Assembly (NCBI GenBank): GCA_040384325.1
Contig: JAZKJL010000006.1
Span: forward strand, 1-64,000
Origin: JACMLX01 sp040384325
GTDB taxonomy: Bacteria > Gemmatimonadota > Gemmatimonadetes > Gemmatimonadales > Gemmatimonadaceae
Length of the DNA stretch: 64,000 nucleotides
Direction: 5' to 3'
Shown: positions 43,988 through 51,373 of the stretch, one piece after another
Layout: each line of letters opens with the position of its first letter
Numbering within the stretch: position 1 is the first letter of the stretch
Made by a program: the position numbers and the translations under genes
Notes under the pieces: generated by a model
Told to the model about the DNA's origin: nothing
Database searches by the model: none
Seen by the model: the letters and a program-made list of their open reading frames with translations, nothing else

Positions 43988-44323
43988 TCAGGTCTTCGGG
44001 GATGACGTGCGCTCCGCGCGTGCCTTGATGCGCGACAGCTGGCGCTGCCAGTACTGCTCGAAGGTGCGTGTCCAGTCGTGCACGGCCTTGATCCGTTCGG
44101 GATTGGTGCGGTAGTAGGCGTGCCGTCCCTCCCGCCGCACCTCCACCAGCCCCACGTCGAGGAGCACGCGCAGGTGCTTCGACACAGACGGCTGTGCCAT
44201 GTCCAACTCATCGGCGATCTCAGCCACGGGCCGCTCCTTCTCCGCCAGGAGCGTCAGGAGCGCACGGCGGCGAGGCTCGGCGATGGCGTTGAACGGGTCG
44301 GAGGTCGTAGCAGCACGAGGCAT
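43988..44323 (-). CDS. ArsR family transcriptional regulator
   Basis: A 111-residue winged-helix regulator starting MPRAATTSDPF. The HTH reads RPVAEIADELDMAQPSVSKHLRVLLDVGLVEVRREGRHAYYR. It has no metal-binding Cys pair, so it is of the SRPBCC-linked type. The ATG at 44323 is preferred over 44335 because the latter lies inside the promoter's -10 box. It leads the ArsR-SRPBCC-DinB operon and probably represses it. Confidence 0.93.
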   Translation of the reverse strand: MPRAATTSDPFNAIAEPRRRALLTLLAEKERPVAEIADELDMAQPSVSKHLRVLLDVGLVEVRREGRHAYYRTNPERIKAVHDWTRTFEQYWQRQLSRIKARAERTSSPKT

Positions 44324-44330
44324 GACGCCA

Positions 44331-44358
44331 AACATATGCCGATACGGGAATGTGTCAA
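44331..44358 (-). promoter_or_regulatory. Promoter of the ArsR operon, probably giving a leaderless mRNA
   Basis: On the minus strand TTGACA (44353-44358), 16 bases, TATGTT (44331-44336). The ArsR ATG starts 7 bases after the -10 box, so transcription probably begins at or near the A of the start codon. No ribosome binding site can fit. Confidence 0.75.
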
Positions 44359-44447
44359 GTGTGTCGGATTAAGGGCGTCGATCGCCTGCCGGTCCCGTCG
44401 CGGTGCTGCTGGCCGGATCCTGACCGAGGGATGATGTGCCGGGACGA

Positions 44448-44461
44448 GAGTGACGTCACTC
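44448..44461. promoter_or_regulatory. Perfect 14-bp palindrome GAGTGACGTCACTC
   Basis: It lies between the divergent ArsR operon (start 44323) and msrA (start 44615), about 150 bp upstream of msrA. Position and symmetry fit a regulator site. The binding protein is unknown. Confidence 0.5.
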
Positions 44462-44614
44462 GCTGCGTGGTCGCCAGTTCATGCCGGTCGTGGGGACAGC
44501 GTCCTCGCGCTCCCGTGCAAGCGTTCGGGCTCCTTGACGGTTCAGCGAACTTTGAAGGACACGGCGCCCAGCACCGGGCGACGACGGCAGTGAACCAGTG
44601 CACGGAGTGATGGT

Positions 44615-45130
44615 ATGAGCGATCAGAACACGGACACCCGGGCACCGGAAGTCGCGGTGCTGGCCGGTGGTTGCTTCTGGGGTGTCGAGGAGATCCTGCG
44701 CGAGGTCCCGGGAGTCCTCGACACCGATGTGGGCTACACCGGTGGATGGCTGGAGAACCCGACGTACCACGACACGCACGACAGCAAGTCCGGCCACGCC
44801 GAGGCGATTCGCGTGAGCTTCGACCCGGCGGTGCTCAGCTACGAGACACTGTTGGAGGACTGGTTCTTCAAGCTGCACGATCCCACGACGCTCAACCGCC
44901 AGGGCAACGACGTGGGGACGCAGTATCGCTCGGCCATCTTCCCGCAGTCACCGGAACAGCGTGTTGCGGCGGAGCGCGTGATCGCGCGCGTGAACGCGTC
45001 CGGGCGCTGGAAGCGTCCCGTCACGACCAGCATGGAGGCGCCCGGGCCTTGGTACACGGCAGAGTCGTACCATCAGGATTACCTCCAGAAGAACCCGAAC
45101 GGATATACCTGTCACTTCATGCGCGACTAG
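44615..45130 (+). CDS. msrA: Peptide methionine (S)-S-oxide reductase
   Basis: A 171-residue MsrA that reduces methionine-S-sulfoxide in oxidised proteins. Catalytic Cys20 is in GGCFWGVEE. Other family blocks are VGYTGGW, HAEAIRVSFDP, NRQGNDVGTQYRSAIFP and YHQDYLQKNPNGYTCHF. The late YTCHF Cys may serve as the resolving residue. A GGAG site precedes the ATG. Clear call; it is the last ordinary gene before the repeat-bearing region. Confidence 0.96.
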   Translation: MSDQNTDTRAPEVAVLAGGCFWGVEEILREVPGVLDTDVGYTGGWLENPTYHDTHDSKSGHAEAIRVSFDPAVLSYETLLEDWFFKLHDPTTLNRQGNDVGTQYRSAIFPQSPEQRVAAERVIARVNASGRWKRPVTTSMEAPGPWYTAESYHQDYLQKNPNGYTCHFMRD

Positions 45131-45284
45131 CCTGTCCTGATCTCAAGCGCGCAGAAATGTTCGTCCCAAAGCCGCTGCACGGTTCGGCTTGTTCGGCTTC
45201 GCGCTGCCGTCACCCTCCTGCGGTGCGTATTACCTCCTCTCGGCACGACAGATGCCATCTCTCACCGGTGCTGCAGCGGCAATC

Positions 45285-45318
45285 GGATCGGGACATGTGT
45301 CGGCATCACCGTTTCGAC
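45285..45318 (-). repeat. Repeat copy 1, degenerate (queG-fragment family boundary)
   Basis: The block GGGACATGTGTCGGCATC followed by ACCGTTTCGA matches the boundary of the four other copies (GGGAGATGTGTCGGTATGACCGTTTTCCGA in copy 5 split here for length). The dyad is CGGC-ATC-ACCG with one mismatch. Only the boundary and a few flanking bases remain similar. Confidence 0.6.
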
Positions 45319-45425
45319 ATCGCGCTCGACGTGAGCACGCGGACCGTCCGTCGGCGGACGCCGTCCCGGTCTGACGGGAGATCGTGAGGCTCGGCGCTCT
45401 GTTCGTTCCTGCGCTGACAGATACA

Positions 45426-45506
45426 GCCAACGTTCGCCTCCGCCAACGCCTGCGAGAACTTCGTGTTCCACAGGCGCACGCTCTGGGAGATGTGTCGGTG
45501 CAACCG
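45426..45506 (-). pseudogene. Repeat copy 2: short QueG C-terminal fragment
   Basis: On the minus strand this reads HRHISQSVRLWNTKFSQALAE, aligning with the CPWN[VS]KF segment of the other copies, but CP is replaced by RL. Similarity is lost after about 25 codons. The boundary dyad CGGT-GCA-ACCG lies at 45496-45506. No start codon or intact domain, so it is a relic, not a gene. Confidence 0.65.
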
Positions 45507-45556
45507 TTGTGAGCGCTTGCTCGCCACGATCGTTGGAACTCAGAGACGCCAACGAC

Positions 45557-46096
45557 TTACGGCGCGCGTGGCTGGGGAGCGGGAATGGCGCGAGTTGGTT
45601 GTTCCGGCCGCGTCGGCGGGCGCGATGCCGGACGGGTGCGGGGTGGGCCGACCTGTCCCTGGAGATCCGCCATGTTCCAGTAGTCGGAGTTGCGCCGGAC
45701 GCGACCGCCTTCCAACTCCATGACCGACACGCCTCGGACGGAGAATCGCCTCTGCGTCGCGCTGTCTGTCCCGCTCATCACCCACTCGAGGGTGGCCCAC
45801 CCGTCCCCCTGCTGGAGAGAGCGCTGCGCCATTGCAAAGCCGGGAAGGGCGGTGAAGGTGCCCCGGACGAAGGTCCGGATCGCCGCCCGCCCCCGGTGGA
45901 CTTCACCCAGGGTGACGTCCTCGTAGACGGCGTCTTCCGTGAAGTAGGCGGCGATGCGCTCCACGTCGTGCGCGGTCCACGCTTGGGTGTAGCCAACGAG
46001 CGACCGCCCCGCGGGCGTAGTGCGCGCCTGGGCGCCCGCGGTCACGGGTGCAACGACCAAAAGGGCAATCAGCGCGGCATGGCGGTACGTGCGCAC
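45557..46096 (-). CDS. Secreted SnoaL-like (ester cyclase fold) protein
   Basis: A 179-residue protein starting at GTG 46096 (MRTYRHAALIALLVV) with a signal ending TAGAQA. The mature domain shows the SnoaL/NTF2 pattern: YTQAWTAHDVERIAAYFTEDAVYEDVTLGEVHRGRAAIRTFV, then GWATLEWVMSGTDS and VRGVSVMELEGGRVRRNSDYWN. The C-terminal 35 residues are a Pro/Arg-rich tail. It is bounded by repeat copies on both sides, so it forms a single-gene module. The ligand or substrate is unknown. Confidence 0.85.
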   Translation of the reverse strand: MRTYRHAALIALLVVAPVTAGAQARTTPAGRSLVGYTQAWTAHDVERIAAYFTEDAVYEDVTLGEVHRGRAAIRTFVRGTFTALPGFAMAQRSLQQGDGWATLEWVMSGTDSATQRRFSVRGVSVMELEGGRVRRNSDYWNMADLQGQVGPPRTRPASRPPTRPEQPTRAIPAPQPRAP

Positions 46097-46706
46097 GGGC
46101 GGTCTCCGGCGGAGGAAGGCAGGCTCACCGCCCGCAATATATCTCGCTGTGCAGGACGCAATGCGTCCGGTTTCGTCCACGACTCCTGAGATTCGACGTC
46201 GCGCAATGACAATGTGCGGGACGCTGAATCAGGCGGATGTGGCCGAGGGCGCGACAGAAATCAATCCGCGAACGTGATGATGCGCGCGTGTCGCAATCAC
46301 GTGTCGTGCACCGCTCGCATGACGTTTCCGGGCGAGAATGACCTCATCATCGGCGACATCGCGTCGAAGTGAGATTGCTTGGCGCGCGTCCGGGTGTTGG
46401 GCCACGCGCGCGAGTGCATCGGACAACCTTACGTTGGTGACAACCGCCGCGGCGTTCCGTTGCAGCCCCCGTAACTTCGCCCCATTCATCGGTGACTTCC
46501 GGAACGCCGCGCTGAACTGCTTGTGGTCGAGTGCCAGGATGTCCGTCGCCAACGTCACCGCGCGCGTGCACGAAATCAACTCCCGCACCAGGAACGGCGG
46601 ATCCTCCGCCAACTCCAGCGCGAACTTCACGCTCCACGGACACACGCTCTGGGAGATGTGTCGGTAGGACCGCTCTGACGTTGCACGTCGCACAGGAACG
46701 GGCAGG
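46097..46706. other. Non-coding stretch holding repeat copy 3
   Basis: About 610 bp between the SnoaL-like gene and the AraC gene. Apart from the queG-like relic at 46430-46672, I see no gene or strong hairpin. The sequence on the left (46200-46430) might be a decayed continuation of the relic. Confidence 0.55.
46430..46672 (-). pseudogene. Repeat copy 3: QueG C-terminal fragment, longest in the window
   Basis: Minus-strand reading YRHISQSVCPWSVKF, then a LATDILALDHKQFSAAFRKS segment and PMNGAKLRGLQRNAAAVV. The order CPW[NS], a loop, LALD..F..AFR.SP, and GL.RNA.VV is that of the QueG C-terminus after its last iron-sulfur motif. There is no upstream catalytic part and the CxxC half of the cluster motif is absent. 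Codon differences from copy 5 are scattered over all three positions, as in decaying sequence. Boundary dyad CGGT-AGG-ACCG at 46662-46672. Confidence 0.7.
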
Positions 46707-47639
46707 CTACGAGAGATCGGGAGTTGGTTCACGCATCCGCTCAGCGTCGCGCCGCGGCGGCTGCCCGAACAGGCGAGCATACTCCCGGCTGAACTGCGAC
46801 GGGCTCGCGTAGCCGACCTCGTAGGCCACGGCTTCGGCGCTCGACGCGTTGGTCAGCAAAAGACGACGGGCCTCCTGCAGGCGCAGCCGCTTCTGGTACT
46901 GGATCGGACTGACGCCCGTGGCGGCACGGAACTGCGCATGCAGGGCCGAGGGGCTCATGCTGACGAGTCGCGCCAGGTCGTCAACCTGCACCGTTTCCGC
47001 GTAGTGAGTACGGATCCACGCGATGGCCGCGCCAACGCGGCGGAGCCGTCCAGTGCCGAGCGCCATCTCTGCCAGGCGGCCCTGCTGCTCGCCCTGCAGA
47101 AGGCGATGGTGGAACTCTCGGAGGATGAGTGGCGCGAGCACCGGGATGTCGCGGGGCGCGTCGAGCAGCTGCACGAGCCGGCCGAGCGCATCGACCAGGG
47201 GAGCCTCGAGCGCGCTCACGAACACGGCGCTGCCGTCGTGGTCGTCGAGCGGCGCTGGTCGCCCCGAATCGATCAGCAACGATGCCAGCTCGCGCGGATC
47301 GACCCGGATAGTGACGCACAGGTAGGGGGCTTCGGGCGTCGCGACGACGACGGTGCCCGTCGCCGGGACTTCAAGCGAGACGGCCAGATACTGCGTCGGG
47401 TCATAGGTGTAGGTGTGTTCACCCACGACCACCTGCTTCCGCCCCTGCACCACGACGTACACGGCCGGTTCCTGAATCACCTGCGCGGGTTCAGTCCGGT
47501 TCGAGAAGCGCCAGATCGTCAGGCCCGGAATTGCGGTCTCGTGCCCGCCGTCGGTGCTCGTCCGGCGCGCGAGGAGTGCAGCGAGTTCCGCACACAGGGC
47601 GGCGACGCGTGTCGGTGCGTTCGTGGGGACAACTGTCAT
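46707..47639 (-). CDS. AraC family transcriptional regulator
   Basis: A 310-residue regulator. The N-terminal AraC_N cupin-like domain reads PGLTIWRFSNRTEP.., EPAVYVVVQGRKQVVVGEHTYTYDP. The C-terminal double HTH has VQVDDLARLVSMSPSALHAQFRAATGVSPIQYQKRLRLQEAR and EAVAYEVGYASPSQFSREYARLFG. The start at 47639 is chosen because upstream sequence is untypical. It is divergent from the SDR gene, with 250 bp between, so it probably controls the SDR-aldo/keto reductase unit. Confidence 0.93.
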   Translation of the reverse strand: MTVVPTNAPTRVAALCAELAALLARRTSTDGGHETAIPGLTIWRFSNRTEPAQVIQEPAVYVVVQGRKQVVVGEHTYTYDPTQYLAVSLEVPATGTVVVATPEAPYLCVTIRVDPRELASLLIDSGRPAPLDDHDGSAVFVSALEAPLVDALGRLVQLLDAPRDIPVLAPLILREFHHRLLQGEQQGRLAEMALGTGRLRRVGAAIAWIRTHYAETVQVDDLARLVSMSPSALHAQFRAATGVSPIQYQKRLRLQEARRLLLTNASSAEAVAYEVGYASPSQFSREYARLFGQPPRRDAERMREPTPDLS

Positions 47640-47889
47640 GCACCCATGATGGCGTGCGGTCGAGGCTGAATCCATAGGTGTGGAGAATCCGGCAAGAAGT
47701 CGACGCAAACCGGCAGGGACGAGCGCCAACATCGCTCCTAATTTCCTCCCTGAGCAACACGGACGGCGTGCCACCCTCGCGACGTCAGGTCAAGCCTGGA
47801 CGAGACGCCGGAAAATGCGCACGAAAAGGCAAGCGGCCCATGCCATCCGTGCGGCTGCCACGCTCGTCACGACACCATCGGAGGCCGCT

Positions 47890-48741
47890 GTGAGTGCACA
47901 AAAGGTGTGGTTCATCACTGGCGCGGGGCGCGGCATGGGCGCCGACTTCGCGAAGGCCGTGCTTGCGGCGGGTCATCGGCTCGTCGCCACGGGTCGCGAC
48001 CCTGAGCGCCTGACAGAGATACTCGGCGCATCGCCAGACCTGCTGACCGTCCGGCTCGACGTGACGAAAGGCGCCGATGCCATGGCGGCGGTCGACGCCG
48101 CGGTCGCGCGTTTCGGGCGCATCGATGTGCTGGTGAACAACGCGGCCAGCTTCTACGCGGGCTTCTTCGAGGAGCTGACGTGGGAAGATCTCGAGCGACA
48201 GCTCGCGACGAGCCTTGTCGGTCCGATGCTTGTCACGCGCGCGGTGCTTCCCGTGATGCGGAGGCAGCGCGCGGGACACCTGATTGCGATCTCTTCCTCG
48301 GCGGGCATCGGCGCAGACTTCGAGTTCGTCACCGCGTACGCCGCGTCGAAGTTCGGCCTCGAAGGCTTCATGGAGTCACTGCGTGCCGAGGTGGCGCCCT
48401 TCGGGATCCATACCACGGTGGTCAACCGCGGATTCTTCCGCACGGAGTTGCTCACCGAACAGTCCACGCGCTACGCCGCGCCATCGGTCGCTGACTACGA
48501 CGCGCGTCGTACGTCGCTGATGGACTACTGGAAGTCCCAAGACGGACAGCAGACGGGCGACCCCGTCAAGCTCGCGCAGGCGCTGCTCGTCATTGCGAGC
48601 CAGGAGCCACCGCCACGCCGATTCATCGCCGGGGCGGACGCCATCCACGGTGCCGAGCAGAAGATCGCAGCGATGCGGGAAGACATCGAGTCCAACAGGA
48701 CGCTTTCGACGTCGCTCTCGTTCGACCCCATACAAGACTGA
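47890..48741 (+). CDS. Short-chain dehydrogenase/reductase
   Basis: A 283-residue SDR with GTG start after a GGAGGC site. It has the cofactor motif TGAGRGMG (about 9-16), DV in the LDVTKGAD segment, NNAAS, a catalytic Ser in ISSSAG and YAASK. A C-terminal segment (LAQALLVIASQEPPPRRFIAGADA) matches classical SDRs acting on alcohols. It is cytoplasmic. It lies between the divergent AraC regulator and the aldo/keto reductase. Confidence 0.94.
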   Translation: MSAQKVWFITGAGRGMGADFAKAVLAAGHRLVATGRDPERLTEILGASPDLLTVRLDVTKGADAMAAVDAAVARFGRIDVLVNNAASFYAGFFEELTWEDLERQLATSLVGPMLVTRAVLPVMRRQRAGHLIAISSSAGIGADFEFVTAYAASKFGLEGFMESLRAEVAPFGIHTTVVNRGFFRTELLTEQSTRYAAPSVADYDARRTSLMDYWKSQDGQQTGDPVKLAQALLVIASQEPPPRRFIAGADAIHGAEQKIAAMREDIESNRTLSTSLSFDPIQD

Positions 48742-48869
48742 GATCGGCGAAGACGAAGAGGACTTTCTCGGCCAGCGTTCGATACCGCGCGAAGCGTGAA
48801 CCCGCTCGCGTGCTGCGTGACACAGCGCGCCGAACGCCTCGGCCGAACCACACTTCCACGGAGACATCC

Positions 48870-50027
48870 ATGACCGACACGGACGCCACCGATTCGAGCG
48901 ACCGCACTTCAACGGATCTGAGCCGACGCAGCTTTCTGGAAGCAGCGGCGTTGGCTGCTGCCGCAGCGTGCATGAGTAGCGCTGCATGGGCCACCCCGCT
49001 TCGCCCCGCTCAGACGCGCGTCGGGAATGCTGCACTCCAACTCCAATCGACGGATCGGCGCAGGCTCGGCACGTTGGAGGTCTCGACGGTGGGGCTCGGC
49101 TGCCTGCCCATGATCAACTTCTATGATCGGCCGAAAAATCCTGCCGAGATGGTGCGCCTCCTGCGGGCTGCGCACGAGGCTGGGGTGACGTTCTTCGACA
49201 CCGCAGAGGTCTACGGCCCGTACGTGGACGAAGAGATAGTTGGCGAGGGGGTCAGGCCATTCCGCAACGAAGTCGTGATCGCAACGAAGTTTGGCTTGGA
49301 TGGTGGACTGAACAGCAAACCCGAGCGCGTGAAGGCGGCTGTCGAGGGGTCGCTGCGGCGTCTCAAGACCGATCGCATCGATCTCCTCTATCAGCACCGC
49401 GTCGATCCAAATACGCCGATCGAAGACGTGGCCGGCGCCGTGAAGGATCTGATCGCCGAAGGTAAGGTGAAGCACTTCGGGCTCTCCGAACCCGGTCTGA
49501 ACACGGTACGCCGCGCTCACGCAGTGCTCCCTGTTACGGCCATTCAGAACGATTACTCGTTGGTGACACGGACCGCGGAAGAGGGTACGATTGCACTCTG
49601 CGAGGAGCTGGGAATCGGGTTCGTCGCCTGGTGGCCCCTGCACGCGGGGTTTCTCGCTGGAGCTATCACCAAGAAGACCCGCTTCAGCCATGGCGACTAT
49701 CGGAACGGACTTCCGCGCTTCGCACCGGAGGCGCTCGAGCAGAACTTGAAGATTCTGGCGTATCTCAAGCAGTGGGGACAACGGAAGAACGCGACACCTG
49801 CACAGATCTCGCTCGCGTGGCTGCTGGCACAGAAGCCCTTCATCGTGCCGATTCCCGGCACATCCAATCGGGCGCACATGCAAGAGAACAACGCAGCTGT
49901 CAGCGTCCGGTTCACGTCGAGCGAATGGCGTGAGTTCAATGCAGGGTTCTCTCAGCTTCCGATCGTCGGAGCGGCCAACCACGACGTCACACTACGCGGC
50001 CACGGTGTCGAGGCGCGGGCAAAGTAG
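48870..50027 (+). CDS. Tat-exported aldo/keto reductase
   Basis: A 385-residue oxidoreductase with a twin-arginine signal (LSRRSFLEAAALAAAAACMSS). The AKR core shows FFDTAEVYG, ATKFGL, YQHRVD, HFGLSEPG and PIPGTSNRAHM, with the Asp/Tyr/Lys/His tetrad intact. It is a close paralogue of the cytoplasmic enzyme at 32848. An exported NADPH-type reductase is unusual because the cofactor is cytoplasmic, so it presumably folds with it before export. It lies 128 bp after the SDR gene and is probably in its operon. Confidence 0.92.
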   Translation: MTDTDATDSSDRTSTDLSRRSFLEAAALAAAAACMSSAAWATPLRPAQTRVGNAALQLQSTDRRRLGTLEVSTVGLGCLPMINFYDRPKNPAEMVRLLRAAHEAGVTFFDTAEVYGPYVDEEIVGEGVRPFRNEVVIATKFGLDGGLNSKPERVKAAVEGSLRRLKTDRIDLLYQHRVDPNTPIEDVAGAVKDLIAEGKVKHFGLSEPGLNTVRRAHAVLPVTAIQNDYSLVTRTAEEGTIALCEELGIGFVAWWPLHAGFLAGAITKKTRFSHGDYRNGLPRFAPEALEQNLKILAYLKQWGQRKNATPAQISLAWLLAQKPFIVPIPGTSNRAHMQENNAAVSVRFTSSEWREFNAGFSQLPIVGAANHDVTLRGHGVEARAK

Positions 50028-50434
50028 GGCGGCAGGTTGAAGTGGAGGCATAGCTGAGTCGTGAAGAATCCCCACGAGATCGACAAGGGTCGATAGACAC
50101 TTCATTCGGAGCCGAGTGAGGTCCGGTGCTTTGCATGCAGTGCGTTCTCAAGTATCACCGCTGCGTTTCGCTGCAGCCCCGCCAGCTCCTGTGAGGCCTT
50201 CACGTTCCACGCAAAGACGCGCTGGGAGATGTGTCGGTATAACTGTACTCAGATCACCCTCCCGACCCGCTATCCTGCAGTGCAGCACCGCTTCAGCCAG
50301 AATCGGGAGCGAACGCTCCCACCGCGCGCGTCGACCCGTCAGCTCCCGCCGCAGGTCCGACTACCTGGACACGCAGGTGGTTCGTGTCGGCGACACCCGC
50401 AGGGTCAGGCGCTGACGACGAACGGCGCGCGGCG
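50028..50434. other. Non-coding stretch holding repeat copy 4
   Basis: About 407 bp between the aldo/keto reductase and the DUF808 gene end. It holds the repeat at 50133-50245 and otherwise no recognisable feature. Confidence 0.55.
50133..50245 (-). pseudogene. Repeat copy 4: QueG fragment with internal deletion
   Basis: Minus-strand reading YRHISQRVFAWNVKASQELA joined to GLQRNAAVILENALHA. The roughly 46 codons that separate these blocks in copies 3 and 5 are missing. The joint is in frame. CP of CPWN is FA. Boundary dyad CGGT-ATA-ACTG (one mismatch) at 50235-50245. Confidence 0.65.
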
Positions 50435-51373
50435 TCAGTGCGCCGGCAGCACCCTGTGTCCGATCGGTGAGACGATCGCGCCGAGCGCGAGACCGATGAC
50501 GGCGGAGATGGCGGCCTTCACGAACCAGGACACGGCACCCGACATCGCTGGCACCACGCCGCCTGCCAGCGCGCCGAGGTGCTGCACGAACTCCTCCGGA
50601 CCGTGCACGCCGAGTTCGTGCAGGCCGTGCGTGATGATCCCGCCACCGACCCAGAGCATCGCCAGCATGCCGACGAAGCCGAGCGCGGCCAGCAGCTTCG
50701 GCATCCCGACCACGATACCGCGACCCAGGGCGCGCGCGACACCACTCCGCTGCTGCGCGAGATAGGCGCCGAAGTCGTCGGCCTTCACGATCAGCGACAC
50801 GGTGCCGTACACCAGCAGCGTCATGCCGATGCCCACCAGCACCAGCACGGTGACCTGCGTCACGAACGGCGCCGTGGCCACGGTCGCGAGCGTGATGGCC
50901 ATGATCTCGGCCGACAGGATGAAGTCGGTGCGCACGGCGCCGGCGACCTTCGCCTTTTCGGATGCGGCGCCCGTCTCCGCCGTCGGAGCCACTGCGGAAG
51001 CGGCCGTCACCGTCTTGCCTCGGACCATCTCCATCACCTTCACGTAGCCTTCGAAGGCGAGATAGAGGCCGCCGATCATGAGCAGTGGCGTCAGCAGCCA
51101 TGGCGCCAGGTTGTTCAGCAGCAGGCAGACCGGCGTCAGGATCACCAGCTTGTTGAACAGCGAACCCTTGGCGATCTTCGCGATGATCGGCAGTTCACGG
51201 TCGGCGGCGTAGCCGATCACATACCGCGGCGTCACGGCGGCATCGTCGATCACGATGCCCGACGCCTTGCCGATGGCTTTGCTGCCCTGCGCTGCGGCAT
51301 CGTCCACGGAGGATGCGACGAGCTTGGCGAGGGCGGTGAGATCGTCGACGAGTGCGAGGAGGCCGGCGCTCAT
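50435..51373 (-). CDS. DUF808 family membrane protein (YedI-like)
   Basis: A 312-residue protein. It begins SAGLLALVDDLTALAKLVASSVDDAA, then KASGIVIDDAAVTPRYVIG, as in the DUF808/YedI family. At least six hydrophobic segments follow, including LVILTPVCLLLNNLAPWLL, VTVLVLVGIGMTLLVYG and LLAALGFVGMLAMLWVGGG. The family is an inner membrane protein group of unknown function. It is a single-gene module between repeat copies 4 and 5. Confidence 0.92.
   Translation of the reverse strand: MSAGLLALVDDLTALAKLVASSVDDAAAQGSKAIGKASGIVIDDAAVTPRYVIGYAADRELPIIAKIAKGSLFNKLVILTPVCLLLNNLAPWLLTPLLMIGGLYLAFEGYVKVMEMVRGKTVTAASAVAPTAETGAASEKAKVAGAVRTDFILSAEIMAITLATVATAPFVTQVTVLVLVGIGMTLLVYGTVSLIVKADDFGAYLAQQRSGVARALGRGIVVGMPKLLAALGFVGMLAMLWVGGGIITHGLHELGVHGPEEFVQHLGALAGGVVPAMSGAVSWFVKAAISAVIGLALGAIVSPIGHRVLPAH

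Larger units (their letters stand above)
45131..45556. other. Intergenic region with two repeat copies
   Basis: Between msrA and the SnoaL-like gene there is no credible complete gene. It contains repeat copies 1 and 2 separated by about 110 bp of unassigned sequence. Confidence 0.6.

Noticed and set aside
45306..45527. Short open frames in the repeat copies as real genes
   Set aside because: They lack starts and ribosome sites and have changed key residues and deletions. They fit relics better.
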